Positions 45,190-55,892 of a stretch of 64,000 nucleotides of DNA are shown here, in pieces. A program made the position numbers and the translations under genes. This stretch comes from Sparassis latifolia (lineage: Eukaryota > Basidiomycota > Agaricomycetes > Polyporales > Sparassidaceae), in the NCBI GenBank assembly GCA_018466975.1, contig JAENRS010000022.1, positions 682,001 to 746,000 of the forward strand. Reading direction: 5' to 3'. The first letter of the stretch is position 1, and each line of letters begins with the position of its first letter. Below the pieces are notes generated by a model. It was given only the letters and a program-made list of their open reading frames with translations, made no database searches and had not been told where the DNA came from.

Positions 45190-47020
45190 TCATCCTGTTT
45201 GCGCTGATGCGACCTCCGCGACATTTTCAGAACCACCCGAAGGTTGGGTTTCGTCAAATTGAGGCTTGGTCTGAAAACCACCCGCTTCTCTGCTATCGTC
45301 ACCTTGCGACTGAATGACTTGATGGTCTTGATCGCCAACTTCGTCGACAGCCTTGTCTACAACGGGAACACCTGCACCATCTTCCGCTTGTAACTTGCGA
45401 GCTTTGAGTTCCTTCCGTTTCCGCTTCCCTTCTTCATACACCTCCATCTTCTCCTTGAAGTATTTCAAAGCTGTGGGAGAATATAGCTGTGGAGGTTTCT
45501 CCGGCGTCTCATACCCATAACGACTTGTAGTCCGCTCCGTGATCCACTTGTACCACTCCTCCGTGGTACGGCCTTGCAATAGTGCCACGATGACGATAGT
45601 CATGTTGTCGTTTCCGAAGGCACCGTCTGCATTGGGAGCAATGCAGTGGTTTCAGATTTCCTCGCAGACCTTCGGGAGTGTCATGCCTTGCGAAAGGAAA
45701 AGCCGGACCATGTTGACGACATCTTGCGACGAGACGCAATCCCAGATACCTACGACACACTAAATTAGGCAAGAATTAACACTCGGCATAGGATGGTCCG
45801 CTGCTAACCATCACAAGCCAGAACAAGAAACTCATCTTCCCCGCTAAGCTGGTGTTGCGTAATTTCCGGGTCGGAGGTCACCGCCTGTTTTTCAGGTGGA
45901 AGTTCCGAATTCTTCTTCAACCGAAAGTCGCCCAAGGCTCGTGACATGGCTATTTCGCCTGCGTTCGGAACCGTGAGACAATACGGAGGAGCCACAGGCC
46001 ATAAACTGACCATTAACACGGTTTCTCTCTACAAACCCCCCTGCTCCAGTGATACGAGCCTTTTCCGCTAAATTTGTAGAAGAATAAGTAACGTAAGAAA
46101 ACGGTAATTGCCCAGACATACTCTCGACATTTGGCTTGTGGTCAACAGACAGTGGTTTGGCCTCTCCCTTGACACTGAGTACGGCTCGTGAGTCTCCGGC
46201 ATTAGCCTATAACAGATTCAGTGGTTAAGAGAATACGGTGGAACAAAAGATAAAACATACAACATATATTGTGCCTTCAGGTGTAATCAGACTGACGGTA
46301 GCAGTGCAACCCCCAAAATTGCCCACGACTGTGCGTAGTCGACGTGGTAGTAAACGAGATGCAAAAGAATAAGTAAAGTGGTTGAGAAACGTACACTTGC
46401 TCAATTGTGCGTCAGTTTCAAGGAATGCCTTCTTGAGGGCTTTTGGGTACGCTTTCTCAGTATACTCTGTACCTGCGACCAATATCTTGTGCAAGTTCTC
46501 GCTGGCAAATTTCGAAGGAGCGATGTCTGTTAAATGACAGATCTCATCTCCGATTCAGCTACCGAGGATACGTAATGGGCATACCCGAGTGTCCGTCAAA
46601 AACAGCGAATAGAGCATTGGTCTCATCCCGCTGATCGAGGTTTAGCTGAGTAATGTGCGTGTCCTCCATAACTGCAATACATCGAAAAGTCGAAGTCAAC
46701 GGCCCAAGTGGGGAGTGTGGCGGGCGCAGGGAAATACGAAGACTGACCAGTCCTCCAACCTTGCGTAGCGCAGACGGCATAGGCGAATTTGTCGTTCCCA
46801 TCATGCGTTGTAAACTTAGTGGTAACTACGAAGAAACTATCAGCACGAAACCAAAAGATAATGACGGTACGAACCAGGGATTGAGAGGTAATTGCCCTGC
46901 AAAAGACGTTGAAGACGTGCCATATTCCGAAACAGCAAACGTAGGACTTACCATATCTCGAGATTGTAACCGGAGAAAGATATGGGCAGTGTCGTCTAAG
47001 TAGGATAGAGATGAGTTCAA
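45190..47020 (-). pseudogene. PP2C-type protein phosphatase with an in-frame TGA
   Basis: PP2C (PPM) enzymes are metal-dependent Ser/Thr phosphatases; this one resembles fungal Ptc2/Ptc3 regulators of stress and checkpoint signalling. Minus-strand exons give NDKFAYAVCATQGWR, then VMEDTHITQL, LFAVFDGHSG (metal-binding DGH), [39 protein letters not shown] across an intron, DEFLVLACDG, IWDCVSSQDVV, NDNMTIVIVAL and a charged C-terminal tail ending at 45190. Introns are short GT-AG. A TGA at 45654-45652 interrupts CEEI-NHCIAPNADG, where a Cys or Trp codon is expected. I could not find a convincing start codon upstream of the QGWR exon. It is either recently inactivated or affected by a sequence error; most catalytic residues are kept. 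Confidence 0.8.
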
Positions 47021-47640
47021 GGAGCGACGAGGAATGACTCTGTGTCATTATTCGAGTCAAGAGTTTGTTGACGGTTGTTTGTAGAATGGGAAGCACAACA
47101 TTTACCGTAACGGGAACTCACCTCCGATCAACTCTTATGAAATTGCAATTTAAAAGGGCACAGAATACTTCAGGTAAGCCGCCTCCTTTGGTATTATCGC
47201 ATGCACCATTCAAGTGAACCGTAAATTATGATGGCACGGGGATTTGCCAAGGCGATACCTATATTGATGGTCTGGCCTAAGGATAAATAGTCTTTAGCCT
47301 TCCTTCTGATTTTGAGCGCGCGACGTTGACCATGACATTGCGCGCGGAGGAAATGTTCTACAACAAATCAAGACTGAAAAAAATGCAACTTAGAGTATCC
47401 ACGGCCATAGGACTTCGAAAGCACCGCATCCCGTCCGATTTGCGTAGTTAACCGCAGTGCCGTCTAGTTAGTACCACGGTGGGGGACCACGCGGGAATCC
47501 TGGGTGCTGTGGTTTTTCTATCTGGTTTTCTTTCTCTCCAGCGCATCAGGAACTTGGGATAGCTCCATAGGCTCCATATGGTAGCGGACGGAGCCCCGGA
47601 GTGATGGAAATCCCCCCCATCATACGGAGCAGGCCGTCTC
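47021..47640. other. Intergenic, left of the DIRS-like element
   Basis: No gene is seen. From about 47565 the sequence takes on the CGGAG/TGGA words that recur at the right edge of the retroelement. Confidence 0.35.
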
Positions 47641-47746
47641 CGTGCCGTGCCGGATGGAGATCACATCTCTGCATGGAGCTGGATGGAGACAGCACGTGGC
47701 TCGGCTTTGTATGTAACGCGCTGACTACGGAAGCGCCGTGGAAAGA

Positions 47747-47776
47747 ACAATTTTATTTCGGAGTAAATAAAATTGT
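47747..47776. other. Perfect 12-bp stem, 6-nt loop hairpin
   Basis: ACAATTTTATTT and AAATAAAATTGT flank the loop CGGAGT. The sequence is AT-rich within a GC-rich surround, about 500 bp downstream of the recombinase frame on the element's coding strand. Confidence 0.7.
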
Positions 47777-48286
47777 CCGCGGGAGAGAACGCCGAAATGT
47801 GTGTGCGCCACGCAGTGTTGCATACGAATTTCGACGGGCGGGGGGAAGGTTCTGCGGGGCTTCGTGAGGGAGCGGAACTCGGAGGCGCGAATTCCCAAAA
47901 GGGGACCGCCAACGAGATCGGCCCGCAGAACCTTCGGAGCCTGGTAAGTTGATCCCGCGGCCAGACCATGGCGGGTCAGCCGGGGAGACGAGACCATACC
48001 ACACCAGAGTGCGGCTCACTACGTCGAGTCCCCGCGGACCCGACCCACACAACCGAGCAAGAGATGGTCTCACATTCCGGCAAAATGAGTGAGCGAGCAA
48101 CAGTTGCAATTGAAGTACATAATCGCGTGGTCAGAGTACAATACGGAGAGGTACGCGAAGGGGAGTCAGTGCGCGAGAAGAAGGGGAGGTGAGAATTAGG
48201 TAGAGGCATCTGACGTGAGATGGTGACAACGGGAAAAAGCGTCCATGGCGGGAGCAATGTGTAAGGTACGAGAGGAATGAGCAGCA

Positions 48287-49834
48287 TTAGAAATAAAGAG
48301 GGAAGGATGGCTTCGATCTTCTGCCAGTACTCGAGGAAGGCCTGGGATTTCCAGCGCCCTTGCGTCGCGACAACATCGGGGTTGATCCCTTGTAGGAGTA
48401 GTTCTGTGGCTCCTCCGATGCGGAATGCATGGCCCGGCATGTCGGGGAAGCGGCGGCGACCCATACCGCGTTGCAGCGCTGCATGAACCACGGTTTGGTC
48501 ATGGGAGACCAACCGCCAGCTGTGGTCTCGAATGCAAAGAGCGGGGCCGATGAGGGAAGATCGACGTTGCAGGAGAGGTGATGGCGGAGTGCCGCAAGCG
48601 GACAGGTGGGATGAGAACGCGCGGTGATGGAGATGTCGGCGCCGTCCTGGAGCGTTGTCTTCGTCCACGGGATGTGGAAGGTCGCATAGTCCGTGCCATT
48701 GGCTAGCTGGTAGAAGGTGATCGGAAGGATGGAACGGCTGACGTGTTTCAGAGCATCAAAAAGGTTGGTGCTCAGGATGAGGAGCTCGCCCAAGCTGTGA
48801 TGAGGTGGTGAGTGGACAGTGAACGAGGAGAGATGGAAAGGCTCATGTGGGGGAGTGGCGCGTGAGACGTACCGGCAGCAACACCAGAAGGCAATGGTGG
48901 CGATGGCCCAGACGGCCGCATCGAAGGCATTCGAGAGATCGAGACCGTCTTTGAGAATGGACATCGCCTCGATGGTGACTGGAGGACGCTTCGTGCGTTT
49001 TGAGTCGGGAGGTACCAACTTTGCAACGCCGCGCCTGATGTGACGCAACATGTCGTGACCATGCCACATCGCGCCGTTCACGGTGTGCCAGTAGTGCAGG
49101 CCGGCGAGCCAATTCGAGAGTGTCTTGTCAGAAATCGTGCCCGCCGCGGCTGCAGCAAATGCCGCCAGAAGTGACTCGGATGCTGGCATACGTTGAGATT
49201 CGGGGATGCTGTGCTGATCGCAATACTGAGTAAAACGCAAGAGACTGGCACCGTAATTGCTGCGCGTCGATTCGTCAAGTGAGCACAGCATTACCTGGAA
49301 GAGTTTGAGAATCGCAGTCGCTGGAAGGAGACTTTCGAGGGCTAGCTGAAATGAGTGGGAGTGAGGAGTAGTCCAGAGAAGGACTCGGTCCCTGGCGAGG
49401 ACGAGGGGACGGTGTGAGGAAGAGATGATACGGTTCTGAGGTGTTGGACGATGCGGGATGCGAACGCGACCTCCGGGCGGTGGGAGTGTGGCAACGTGCC
49501 GAATGTCATTGTTGATTTGAGCGAAGAAAGCAGCTGCCTCCGCATCAACATCAACATTGCAGAGGAGGCGCGCGATGGGAGAGGATTCATGCATGAGAGA
49601 AGAAGGGAGCAATGGTCGGAGGGAGAGAGATAGAGATGGGGAGACGCGGCGAGTCAGCTGGGTATATCCCACGGGACACCGGGTCCGCGAGGTTGTCCTT
49701 CGTGTTGACGTAGATAAATGAGGCTGACAGACCGGTTGCGTGGAAGATTGCCTCAGAACGACGAATGCATAGGTTAGTTTCCGCGTTGTTCGAGCGGCCC
49801 TTCTCAAAGGCGCCGATAACGCCATCGTTATCAC
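48287..49834 (-). pseudogene. Tyrosine recombinase of the DIRS-like element (frameshifted)
   Basis: The N-terminal core-binding part reads LDESTRSNYGASLLRFTQYC and LLAAFAAAAAGTISDKTLSNWLAGL. The catalytic part includes a hydrophobic WAIATIAFWCCCR strand with the first Arg. Near 48460 the frame shifts; in the other frame (48668-47976) the rest of the catalytic set continues as GHAFRIGGATELLLQG (H-x-x-R), ATQGRWKSQAF and LEYWQKI with the nucleophile Tyr. The enzyme would cut and rejoin the circular cDNA at integration. One base change in the GCCGCCG run would restore a single frame, so the lesion looks recent. Confidence 0.8.
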
Positions 49835-50150
49835 TCCGAATTAGGATATCCGCATTCCGGATGCCCAGTGAGCATGCAACGATGATGGCGATCTCCGCTG
49901 CAACTCCCTCAAGCCATCCGATGTCTCGACCGGGTATCTTCCAACCTTCGCGTGAATGCCAGACATCCCAGTATCCATTCCAGATAATGCCGATGCCGGT
50001 GCTGGTGGATGCGTCAACCCATATGCCATAGTCTCGTGGGTCCGCGCGCGAGTGAGCGAGGTGCAGAGGGGATAGAGAGGACGGACAACCACCATTTGAG
50101 GTCGGAGATGACGGACGAACGCATGTAACGTGGTGCAAAGTCGTTGTTGA
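49587..50150 (-). pseudogene. RNase H domain of the DIRS-like element
   Basis: The frame reads DYGIWVDASTSTGIGI (first Asp), GVAAEIAIIVACSLG (Glu), ILIRSDNDGVIGAFEKG (Asp) and YVNTKDNLADPVSRG (last Asp), the four acidic residues of a retroelement RNase H. It is offset by one base from the upstream reverse transcriptase frame near 50040. The encoded domain normally follows RT in one polyprotein. Confidence 0.8.
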
Positions 50151-52176
50151 ACGTGCGGAGCCACGCGTATAAATTGCTCATGTATGTTCGGCCGTGGGAG
50201 TGCACGAAAGTGATGTGGGAGAGTTTGCCAATGAGGCGCTGTGCGTCCTTCTTTGGCACCTGTGACGTCTCGTAGGTCTGGAGAAAGAGAAGAAGGTGAG
50301 ATAAGTATTTTTGACGCTTGCGCTCGGAGAGGGAGACAGTGCGTAGAGGGATATTCCAGTGAAAGCCGACATAGTCGAACGTATCCGCAAACTCCTGGCC
50401 TTTCGTCAGGTGCCATGGAATGCCCAGAGGCGCGATCAGCCTTTTGGCATGTGTGAGATCATAACGGTAGGAGAAGCCATTTTCGAGGAAGGGGCCGGAA
50501 GCACATGGGAAGCGAAAGAGAGCAAAGTCATCAACCCATTTGACAATGGGTGATACATCGAGTGATTCCCAGATGTCAACGGTGGCATCGGCGACCTCCC
50601 CTTGGAGGCCCGATGCTGACGCGAGACCGAAAGGGACATTGTGGTCTATGTAGAAGAAACCGCGGAATAGAACAACCAGAAAATGCTTGTGATCCAGCTT
50701 GACCGGAACAGTGCGATATGCACCCACTATGTCCAACGTGGCAACTTGTGTGCCCAGTGGTGCGGCTGAGATCTGTGAGATGCACGTGTATAGCATTAGG
50801 TGCATGTCTGAGGTGTGAGTGTGGAGGTGTGGTAATGATCGGAAGGATGGATCATGGTCCCTTATCGAGCTGATGTGCACTTCAAGCCAGGATTTGGCGA
50901 ATGTTTGAAGGGCATGGGCCCTTGTGAACAGTTCATCATTTCCGGTGAAGTGCGTCCATCATCTCGTAAGAGAGTGGGAGTAGCACCAGCGGTGATGAGG
51001 AGGTGCAAGGAGAAGTGTGTATGGGAGAGAGTGAGAGAGGGAGCACGCGCATGGGTCGGGATGCATGAGAGCATGCGTCTAAGGCACAACACTCAAGAGG
51101 AGGGTGCAGGAGCGTGCATTCGGAGTGCAGAGAAAAATGCATGGGATATGCATGGAGAAGATATGGACGCATATAAGAAGGTGCGTATGAGAGAGTGTGC
51201 ATCAGATGGAACGCACGCGGAAAGTGCATGAGATATGAGGTAAGGAGAGATGCAAAGGAGAGGGGGAGAGAGAGAGATGTCACGAAGGACGTACGATTTG
51301 TGCTACATCGGTAGCCTTGCCCCATCGTGTAGGGTAGTCCTTGGCATCGATCTCATCATTAACTGATTGGCCCGCTGTACCTTTGTACGAGAGGTGGCGA
51401 CAAACACGGAATTTGTCCGGTTCGCCACATGCGCCGACTTTCGTCGCGACTTGGAGAGGAGATGACCGAAATGGCCCGATCTTCGCCTCGAGTTGTGCCC
51501 GGGTGAATGGGCCCGTGAAGCGGCCAAGAACGAGTTCTTCGGATATGTACTCTGAAATGACCTCTGCGTGGATGTGCGAGCTGAGAAGGTTGTCGGGGGT
51601 GTATGATTCGAGAATGGGGGCAAGATCGCTGAGTGGGAAACCATGCGTGAGTTTGAAGCATAGTTCAGGATACCGCGTGAGGAGGCCGGCATCTTCAAGA
51701 TAGCGCTTGAATGCGGGTGCAGAATATGGGGTCAGGATGAGGGAGAAATCGGGGTCATTGTCGAATGCGGAGGGCTCAAATTGCAGATCATTGAAGTACA
51801 CGTGAGGCTCGTCAGGAGCAGAGAGATCAGGAGGGGGATACCACTCCTCAAAGTCATCAAGAAGACGTAGCCGCGCGCCAAGAAGGAGGGTCGCATCGCC
51901 CTCATTAGTTGCATTTTCTCGCGCAGGCTCCGTGTTCGGAGGAGCCACAGAAGGAGCAGGCGTGTTGTTCGGGATGATGCTGCTTGCAGACACGCTTGGC
52001 GGAGTTGAGCTGGAAGGTGATGCAGAGAGGGGCCGAGTTGGAATGGAGCACGAGTTTGTTGTTGAGATATCTCGAGAGCGTGTCGACTCCTTGCGCCGTT
52101 GTTGTTTCCGTGCATTGAGAGAACTTGTGGCCGGGCCGGCGACAACAGAGGCAGAGGGGACATCAGCAAAACCCAA
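50014..52176 (-). pseudogene. Reverse transcriptase of the DIRS-like element, split by a large intron-like segment
   Basis: The first part (52176-51294) has a Ser/Pro-rich leader, then ISEYISEELVLGRFTGPFT, GEPDKFRVCRHLSYKG and WGKATDVAQI. The second part (50772-50014) continues with AAPLGTQVATLDIVGAYR (catalytic motif A Asp), NVPFGLASASG and KWVDDFALFRF (motif C, xVDD). Between them are 522 bp bounded by GTACGT and TCTCACAG on the coding strand. Removing them restores the RT frame, so this looks like a spliceosomal intron or an insertion that mimics one. All key RT motifs are present. Confidence 0.8.
50773..51294 (-). other. 522-bp intron-like segment inside reverse transcriptase
   Basis: Starts GTACGT and ends CACAG on the minus strand, pyrimidine-rich and full of CATGCAT/ATGCAT-type words. 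It is far longer than the introns of the host genes in this window (45-180 bp; one of 438 bp). Confidence 0.6.
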
Positions 52177-52383
52177 CTTTTTCTTACAGAGCTATTTTGA
52201 CTTTTCGGTCTTACAACCCTTATTTAAGGCAATAAGTCTTCAAATAAGTGTCCATAAGTCTGATTTCAGACACTCATGTAATATGCATTAGGCCCCTTTT
52301 TGACCTTATACCCTTAAATAAGGATCATAAGTCCATTTAAGTCATTTAAGTACCCTTTTAAGTAAAAGTTGGGTTTTGCTGAT
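52161..52383. mobile_element. Foldback insertion at the gag/pol junction
   Basis: A 20-bp perfect inverted repeat (CATCAGCAAAACCCAACTTT at 52161-52180 and its inverse at 52364-52383) encloses AT-rich sequence full of TTAAATAAGG and CTTAAATG-type words. The gag-like frame ends inside it and the RT frame starts inside its other edge. The inverted sequences encode SAKPNF at the gag end and GFADV at the pol start. Confidence 0.6.
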
Positions 52384-53471
52384 GGAGTGGACCCGGAATC
52401 GGCTCCCTTGCCCTCTCGAAAGGGAGGTTTGTCGGTGGAAGTGATCCGCGGATTACGACGGGCGTCACGATCGTATGGCTCGTATGCTCGGCTGCTCCTA
52501 TTGGCGTTCCTGTCAGGCGCCGAGTATTGCGGACGCGATGCCTGTTTGTCGGCTAGAATCTGAGATCGCAGGTCCTCGAGTTTGACCGCTTCGAAGCGCC
52601 GCTGATACGCGTCCTCATTGTGTGCCTCGGGTGCGATGGAGTAGCGAGTTCGCTGTTCGATGTCGAAGGTCAAAATAGCATGGAAGTCGCGCTTGAAATC
52701 ATCTTGTTTCGACAGAAACTGATAATGTTCCTCCCATCGCTGAGCTACAGCTGAATCGGAGTGAGTACGGAGAAAAGGTATGTATCGGTTCCATGCTTCA
52801 TGCCAGTCGGCCACGTCCATTTCAGACTCTGTCTGGAATTGGGTTAGATCGATCAGATGGCACTTCGTACCGCTGGCATTGTAGATGATGTTCTGCTTGA
52901 TGGAGGTTGAGTTGTTATGTAATTTGTTTGTGGAAGCAGTGGTAAATAGGGATAAGGGAATGTGTACTCGGTTTTGGCCGAGATTGAGAATAAAAGGATG
53001 GATGCCGAAACTCTGTGCGTGAGAAGTAGAAGAAGACGGGCGCTCGCGTTCGATGGAAAAAAGTAATTTTGGGACTGAGTCGGGTAGAGAATTATCTGCT
53101 GCAGGTAAGGATGTATTAATGAGGGTCTGTAATTTCTTTTGCGAGCCGGGGGAGAATTGGGAGAAGGCCGAAAGAAGTCCTACTACGTTATGAGCTGCGG
53201 GAATGGTAGTGGAAGGTACGGAGGAGGTGGGAGTAGAAGGACGGGAGACAATATGAAAAAGGGGTTCATCAGCGGGAACGTTGACCTCCTGCGCGTCTCT
53301 GCGCTGTTGCAAGAGGAGGTTGCGAGCGGTTCTCGCCAAATTCTCGGCCTTCTTCTCCGCGGTAGTCAGGGGCGTCGACCCTGGGAGATTGGTGCCGCCG
53401 GAGCCCGATCCGGGCTGGATCGTGGATGTGTCTTTATTGGCCGCGCCTGTGGGAGCGATGGAGCCGGTCAT
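52314..53471 (-). CDS. Gag-like protein of the DIRS-like element
   Basis: The 385-residue frame begins MTGSIAPTGAANKDTS with a Ser/Thr/Pro-rich N-terminus. A globular middle follows (FGIHPFILNLGQNRVHIPLS, DLTQFQTESEMDVADWHEAW, AVAQRWEEHYQFLSKQDDF). The tail is charged and Arg/Tyr-rich (SRAYEPYDRDARRNPR). Its place just upstream of RT and its composition fit a retroelement capsid protein; no CCHC knuckle is seen. The true C-terminus is uncertain because the frame runs into the foldback insertion. Confidence 0.65.
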   Translation of the reverse strand: MTGSIAPTGAANKDTSTIQPGSGSGGTNLPGSTPLTTAEKKAENLARTARNLLLQQRRDAQEVNVPADEPLFHIVSRPSTPTSSVPSTTIPAAHNVVGLLSAFSQFSPGSQKKLQTLINTSLPAADNSLPDSVPKLLFSIERERPSSSTSHAQSFGIHPFILNLGQNRVHIPLSLFTTASTNKLHNNSTSIKQNIIYNASGTKCHLIDLTQFQTESEMDVADWHEAWNRYIPFLRTHSDSAVAQRWEEHYQFLSKQDDFKRDFHAILTFDIEQRTRYSIAPEAHNEDAYQRRFEAVKLEDLRSQILADKQASRPQYSAPDRNANRSSRAYEPYDRDARRNPRITSTDKPPFREGKGADSGSTPSAKPNFYLKGYLNDLNGLMILI

Positions 53472-53885
53472 GATGAAAGATCAAGGGGATCGGAGGTGTA
53501 GAAAAAAGCGAGACCGGAATGGGGGCGGGCGGCGTGTAGAGAGAGGAGGTGAGGGAACGTGTCCGCGCTTCCTTCCTACTTAGGAGTGCGCACGGACCTC
53601 AAGAACGCAACACGTGTCGCCCGCCTTCCGGTGGACGTCGCGCTTACAAAGCCGGCACTTAACCGACGTCGTACTCGCAGGCTCGCAGACGCCGGTGGAG
53701 CGTTCATGGGACATACTCGCGAGCACCAGGGACAGGCTCGAGTTGTTGGATATTCTCAGAAAATACTCATAGAGCATGTAGGAAGAGATATCAATGCTGT
53801 CTAGATACATCTGCTTGCTTGGGGCCTTTAGCTCTCTCTGTCTGTAGCTGGCATCTCCATGCAGAGGTACAATCTCCATCCAGCT

Positions 53886-55210
53886 CCGGATGGAGCCGAG
53901 GAGATCTATCCTCCATCCGGAGGAATCCCGATTCCCTGATGCGGCAGTATGACTCTTCCTTTTTACAAGATTTTTCTTCAACTTGATTCTAATTTTTGCA
54001 AATAGAGTTATCCTTTTTTTATCCACTTTCTTCACTTTCTGTGCAGATAGCTATGCAGTTATTGCAAGCATTCTCACATCTGTCAGCCTCAGGGTGCATA
54101 TCACACAGGGCCAGTCACAGATGCATACATACTGTATCTGCCAGAGTAGTCATTGCCCGATTCAAAGTACGACGCTTCCCATAACAGGCAGCAGACCCAA
54201 CTGCGCGGCGCCTTGGGCGCCTCCGCGACGACACGAGGCTACTGAACGTCGATCAACTCGATAAGGAGTGCTGTTGAACGACTGCAAATTATACAATCCC
54301 AGAGATGTGTGTGTGACGTTTCCTTATCGTCTCGTTGAACATCTTGGTAAAATAAACCAACGAAAAAGCAGTACGATATGGTCCTTGGATGCCGACGCAA
54401 CGACCAGCGCATACACGGTCCTATCCCCGACATATCCTATTCTAAGAACCACCGCCAATGGTAACGAGTAACTTGCATTTTGGCGTGTCTCCAGCCAAAA
54501 AGCTGTCAATAACACCCAAGCAATAATCATACACCAATCAAATCAAATCACATATATTTACGCACCTCACCTATGGCTAACGCCTCCACGAACTTGCAAT
54601 CACTCAGGCACCGGCTGGGCAGATGCGCTGTCTCGAGCGCGAATTGGCAAGGCCCGCTTCATCGGTCGCGGCGATGTCTTCCTTTGTTAGTTCTGTACGA
54701 CCGGAGAGACGCGATGACGTTCAAGCATAGACGCACCCTGTAGGAAAAAAATCGTGGAGAGCGGTAGACAGAAGGAAATCAGCCAACTAGGAGGGTGAAT
54801 AAAAAGACTCGCGCATAGAGGTCTCCCGCGACGATGTACCCCTCCGGACGCTCTTTCTCCATTCTCAACCTGTGGAACAAGGCATTAGAGAGGATCTTGT
54901 GCGGAAGGCGAGGGAAGAAGGAAGAACGTATGTCACGACGAATATGCCATCACGCGTGCCCACGCGAGGAGGATCTGCTCGGCCGCCGCATGAAGGCGCG
55001 TCCCAATGGCCGCGACGGGAACATCGACTGGGCCCCCGAGGTGGTGAGGCAGCGGACTTTTATGCGGGGGCGCATTCGTCAGTGAAGGGCTCAGGAAGAG
55101 GGCGGAAGAATGACCAGATGGCGAAAGAACGGGACATACGATCTGGGCGATCATGTAAAGATGAGGGTAGGAGAGATGCGCATTAGTGAGCTGTATGCCT
55201 CGCTGACGGT
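53886..55210. other. Intergenic, nothing recognised
   Basis: Small frames on both strands lack domains. The segment 53950-54060 is AT-rich. Confidence 0.35.
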
Positions 55211-55288
55211 CCAGTGCTGAATGCCAAACTCGACCAGTGGGCCCTAGCGGTCGAGGACGTAGGGGTGGAAGAAGATCTGCGGATTCGG

Positions 55289-55560
55289 TCAGCTGGATTC
55301 ACGGACATCCTGTTGGACTTGATACAAGAAGGGCTGAAATGGACTGGACACGCATATATGCGCCCTTCTCGGCCCAAGCGTACTACCAAGCACGTAGATG
55401 CCTCGCAAGAAGATGGGCCAATAATAACGCGGGATGGCATCGCCTTGCAAGTGAACAAGGCGGTCATAAATGGCGGCCTCTTTATGCAACCTACGGATCA
55501 GTGGACTATTCCCAATGACCACCTTGCAAATGATGTTCTACATCGCAGGTTCAGCACCAT
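55289..55560 (-). pseudogene. Kinase-like N-lobe fragment (duplicate)
   Basis: The minus strand reads SPLIRRLHKEAAIYDRLVHL followed by QGDAIPRYYWPIF. The same segment, diverged, occurs at 56720-56840 (KEAEVYKHLLPVQGDVVPRR). It matches the helix C region of fungal kinase-like proteins (EA-x-IY and LQG-x-x-IP). No catalytic loop follows here. Confidence 0.65.
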
Positions 55561-55892
55561 TCAGGGTGCCAAAGCAAAACTGGTGTGAATCGCTGTGGTA
55601 GTCGGGCAGTGATCTTCCATCGCTGATCTCTGGTTGCAATTTGAGATCGTGGGATCGGAACAGAGTGTAAGGCTGTGGCGCAGTCCTGGCGCATTGAGAG
55701 CAAGCTGGAGCGTAGACATGGACTGAGCAATCAGAGTCGGTGGGAGAGAAAGTTTGCCTCGCTTTTAGGCGGGATCGTCACGGTGTAATGAGATCATTGT
55801 CAATTCGATCGGGTGTTGCTACAAGGAGATGGAGGGAGGACTTATCAGCGTCCATAACATCACCGCGCGCACTGATGGCAGTCATCACTGTA

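Larger units (their letters stand above)
47650..53885 (-). mobile_element. DIRS-like tyrosine-recombinase retroelement, decayed
   Basis: On the minus strand the order is gag-like, reverse transcriptase, RNase H, tyrosine recombinase, as in DIRS/Ngaro retroelements, which integrate by recombinase instead of a DDE integrase. The possible edges carry an inverted similarity. At left (about 47655-47682) the plus strand reads GGATGGAGAT then CTCTGCATGGAG. At right (about 53850-53882) the inverse carries the same two words. DIRS elements have inverted terminal repeats; Ngaro elements have split direct repeats, so the inverted match favours DIRS, but weakly. At least two frameshifts make it non-autonomous. 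Confidence 0.8.
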
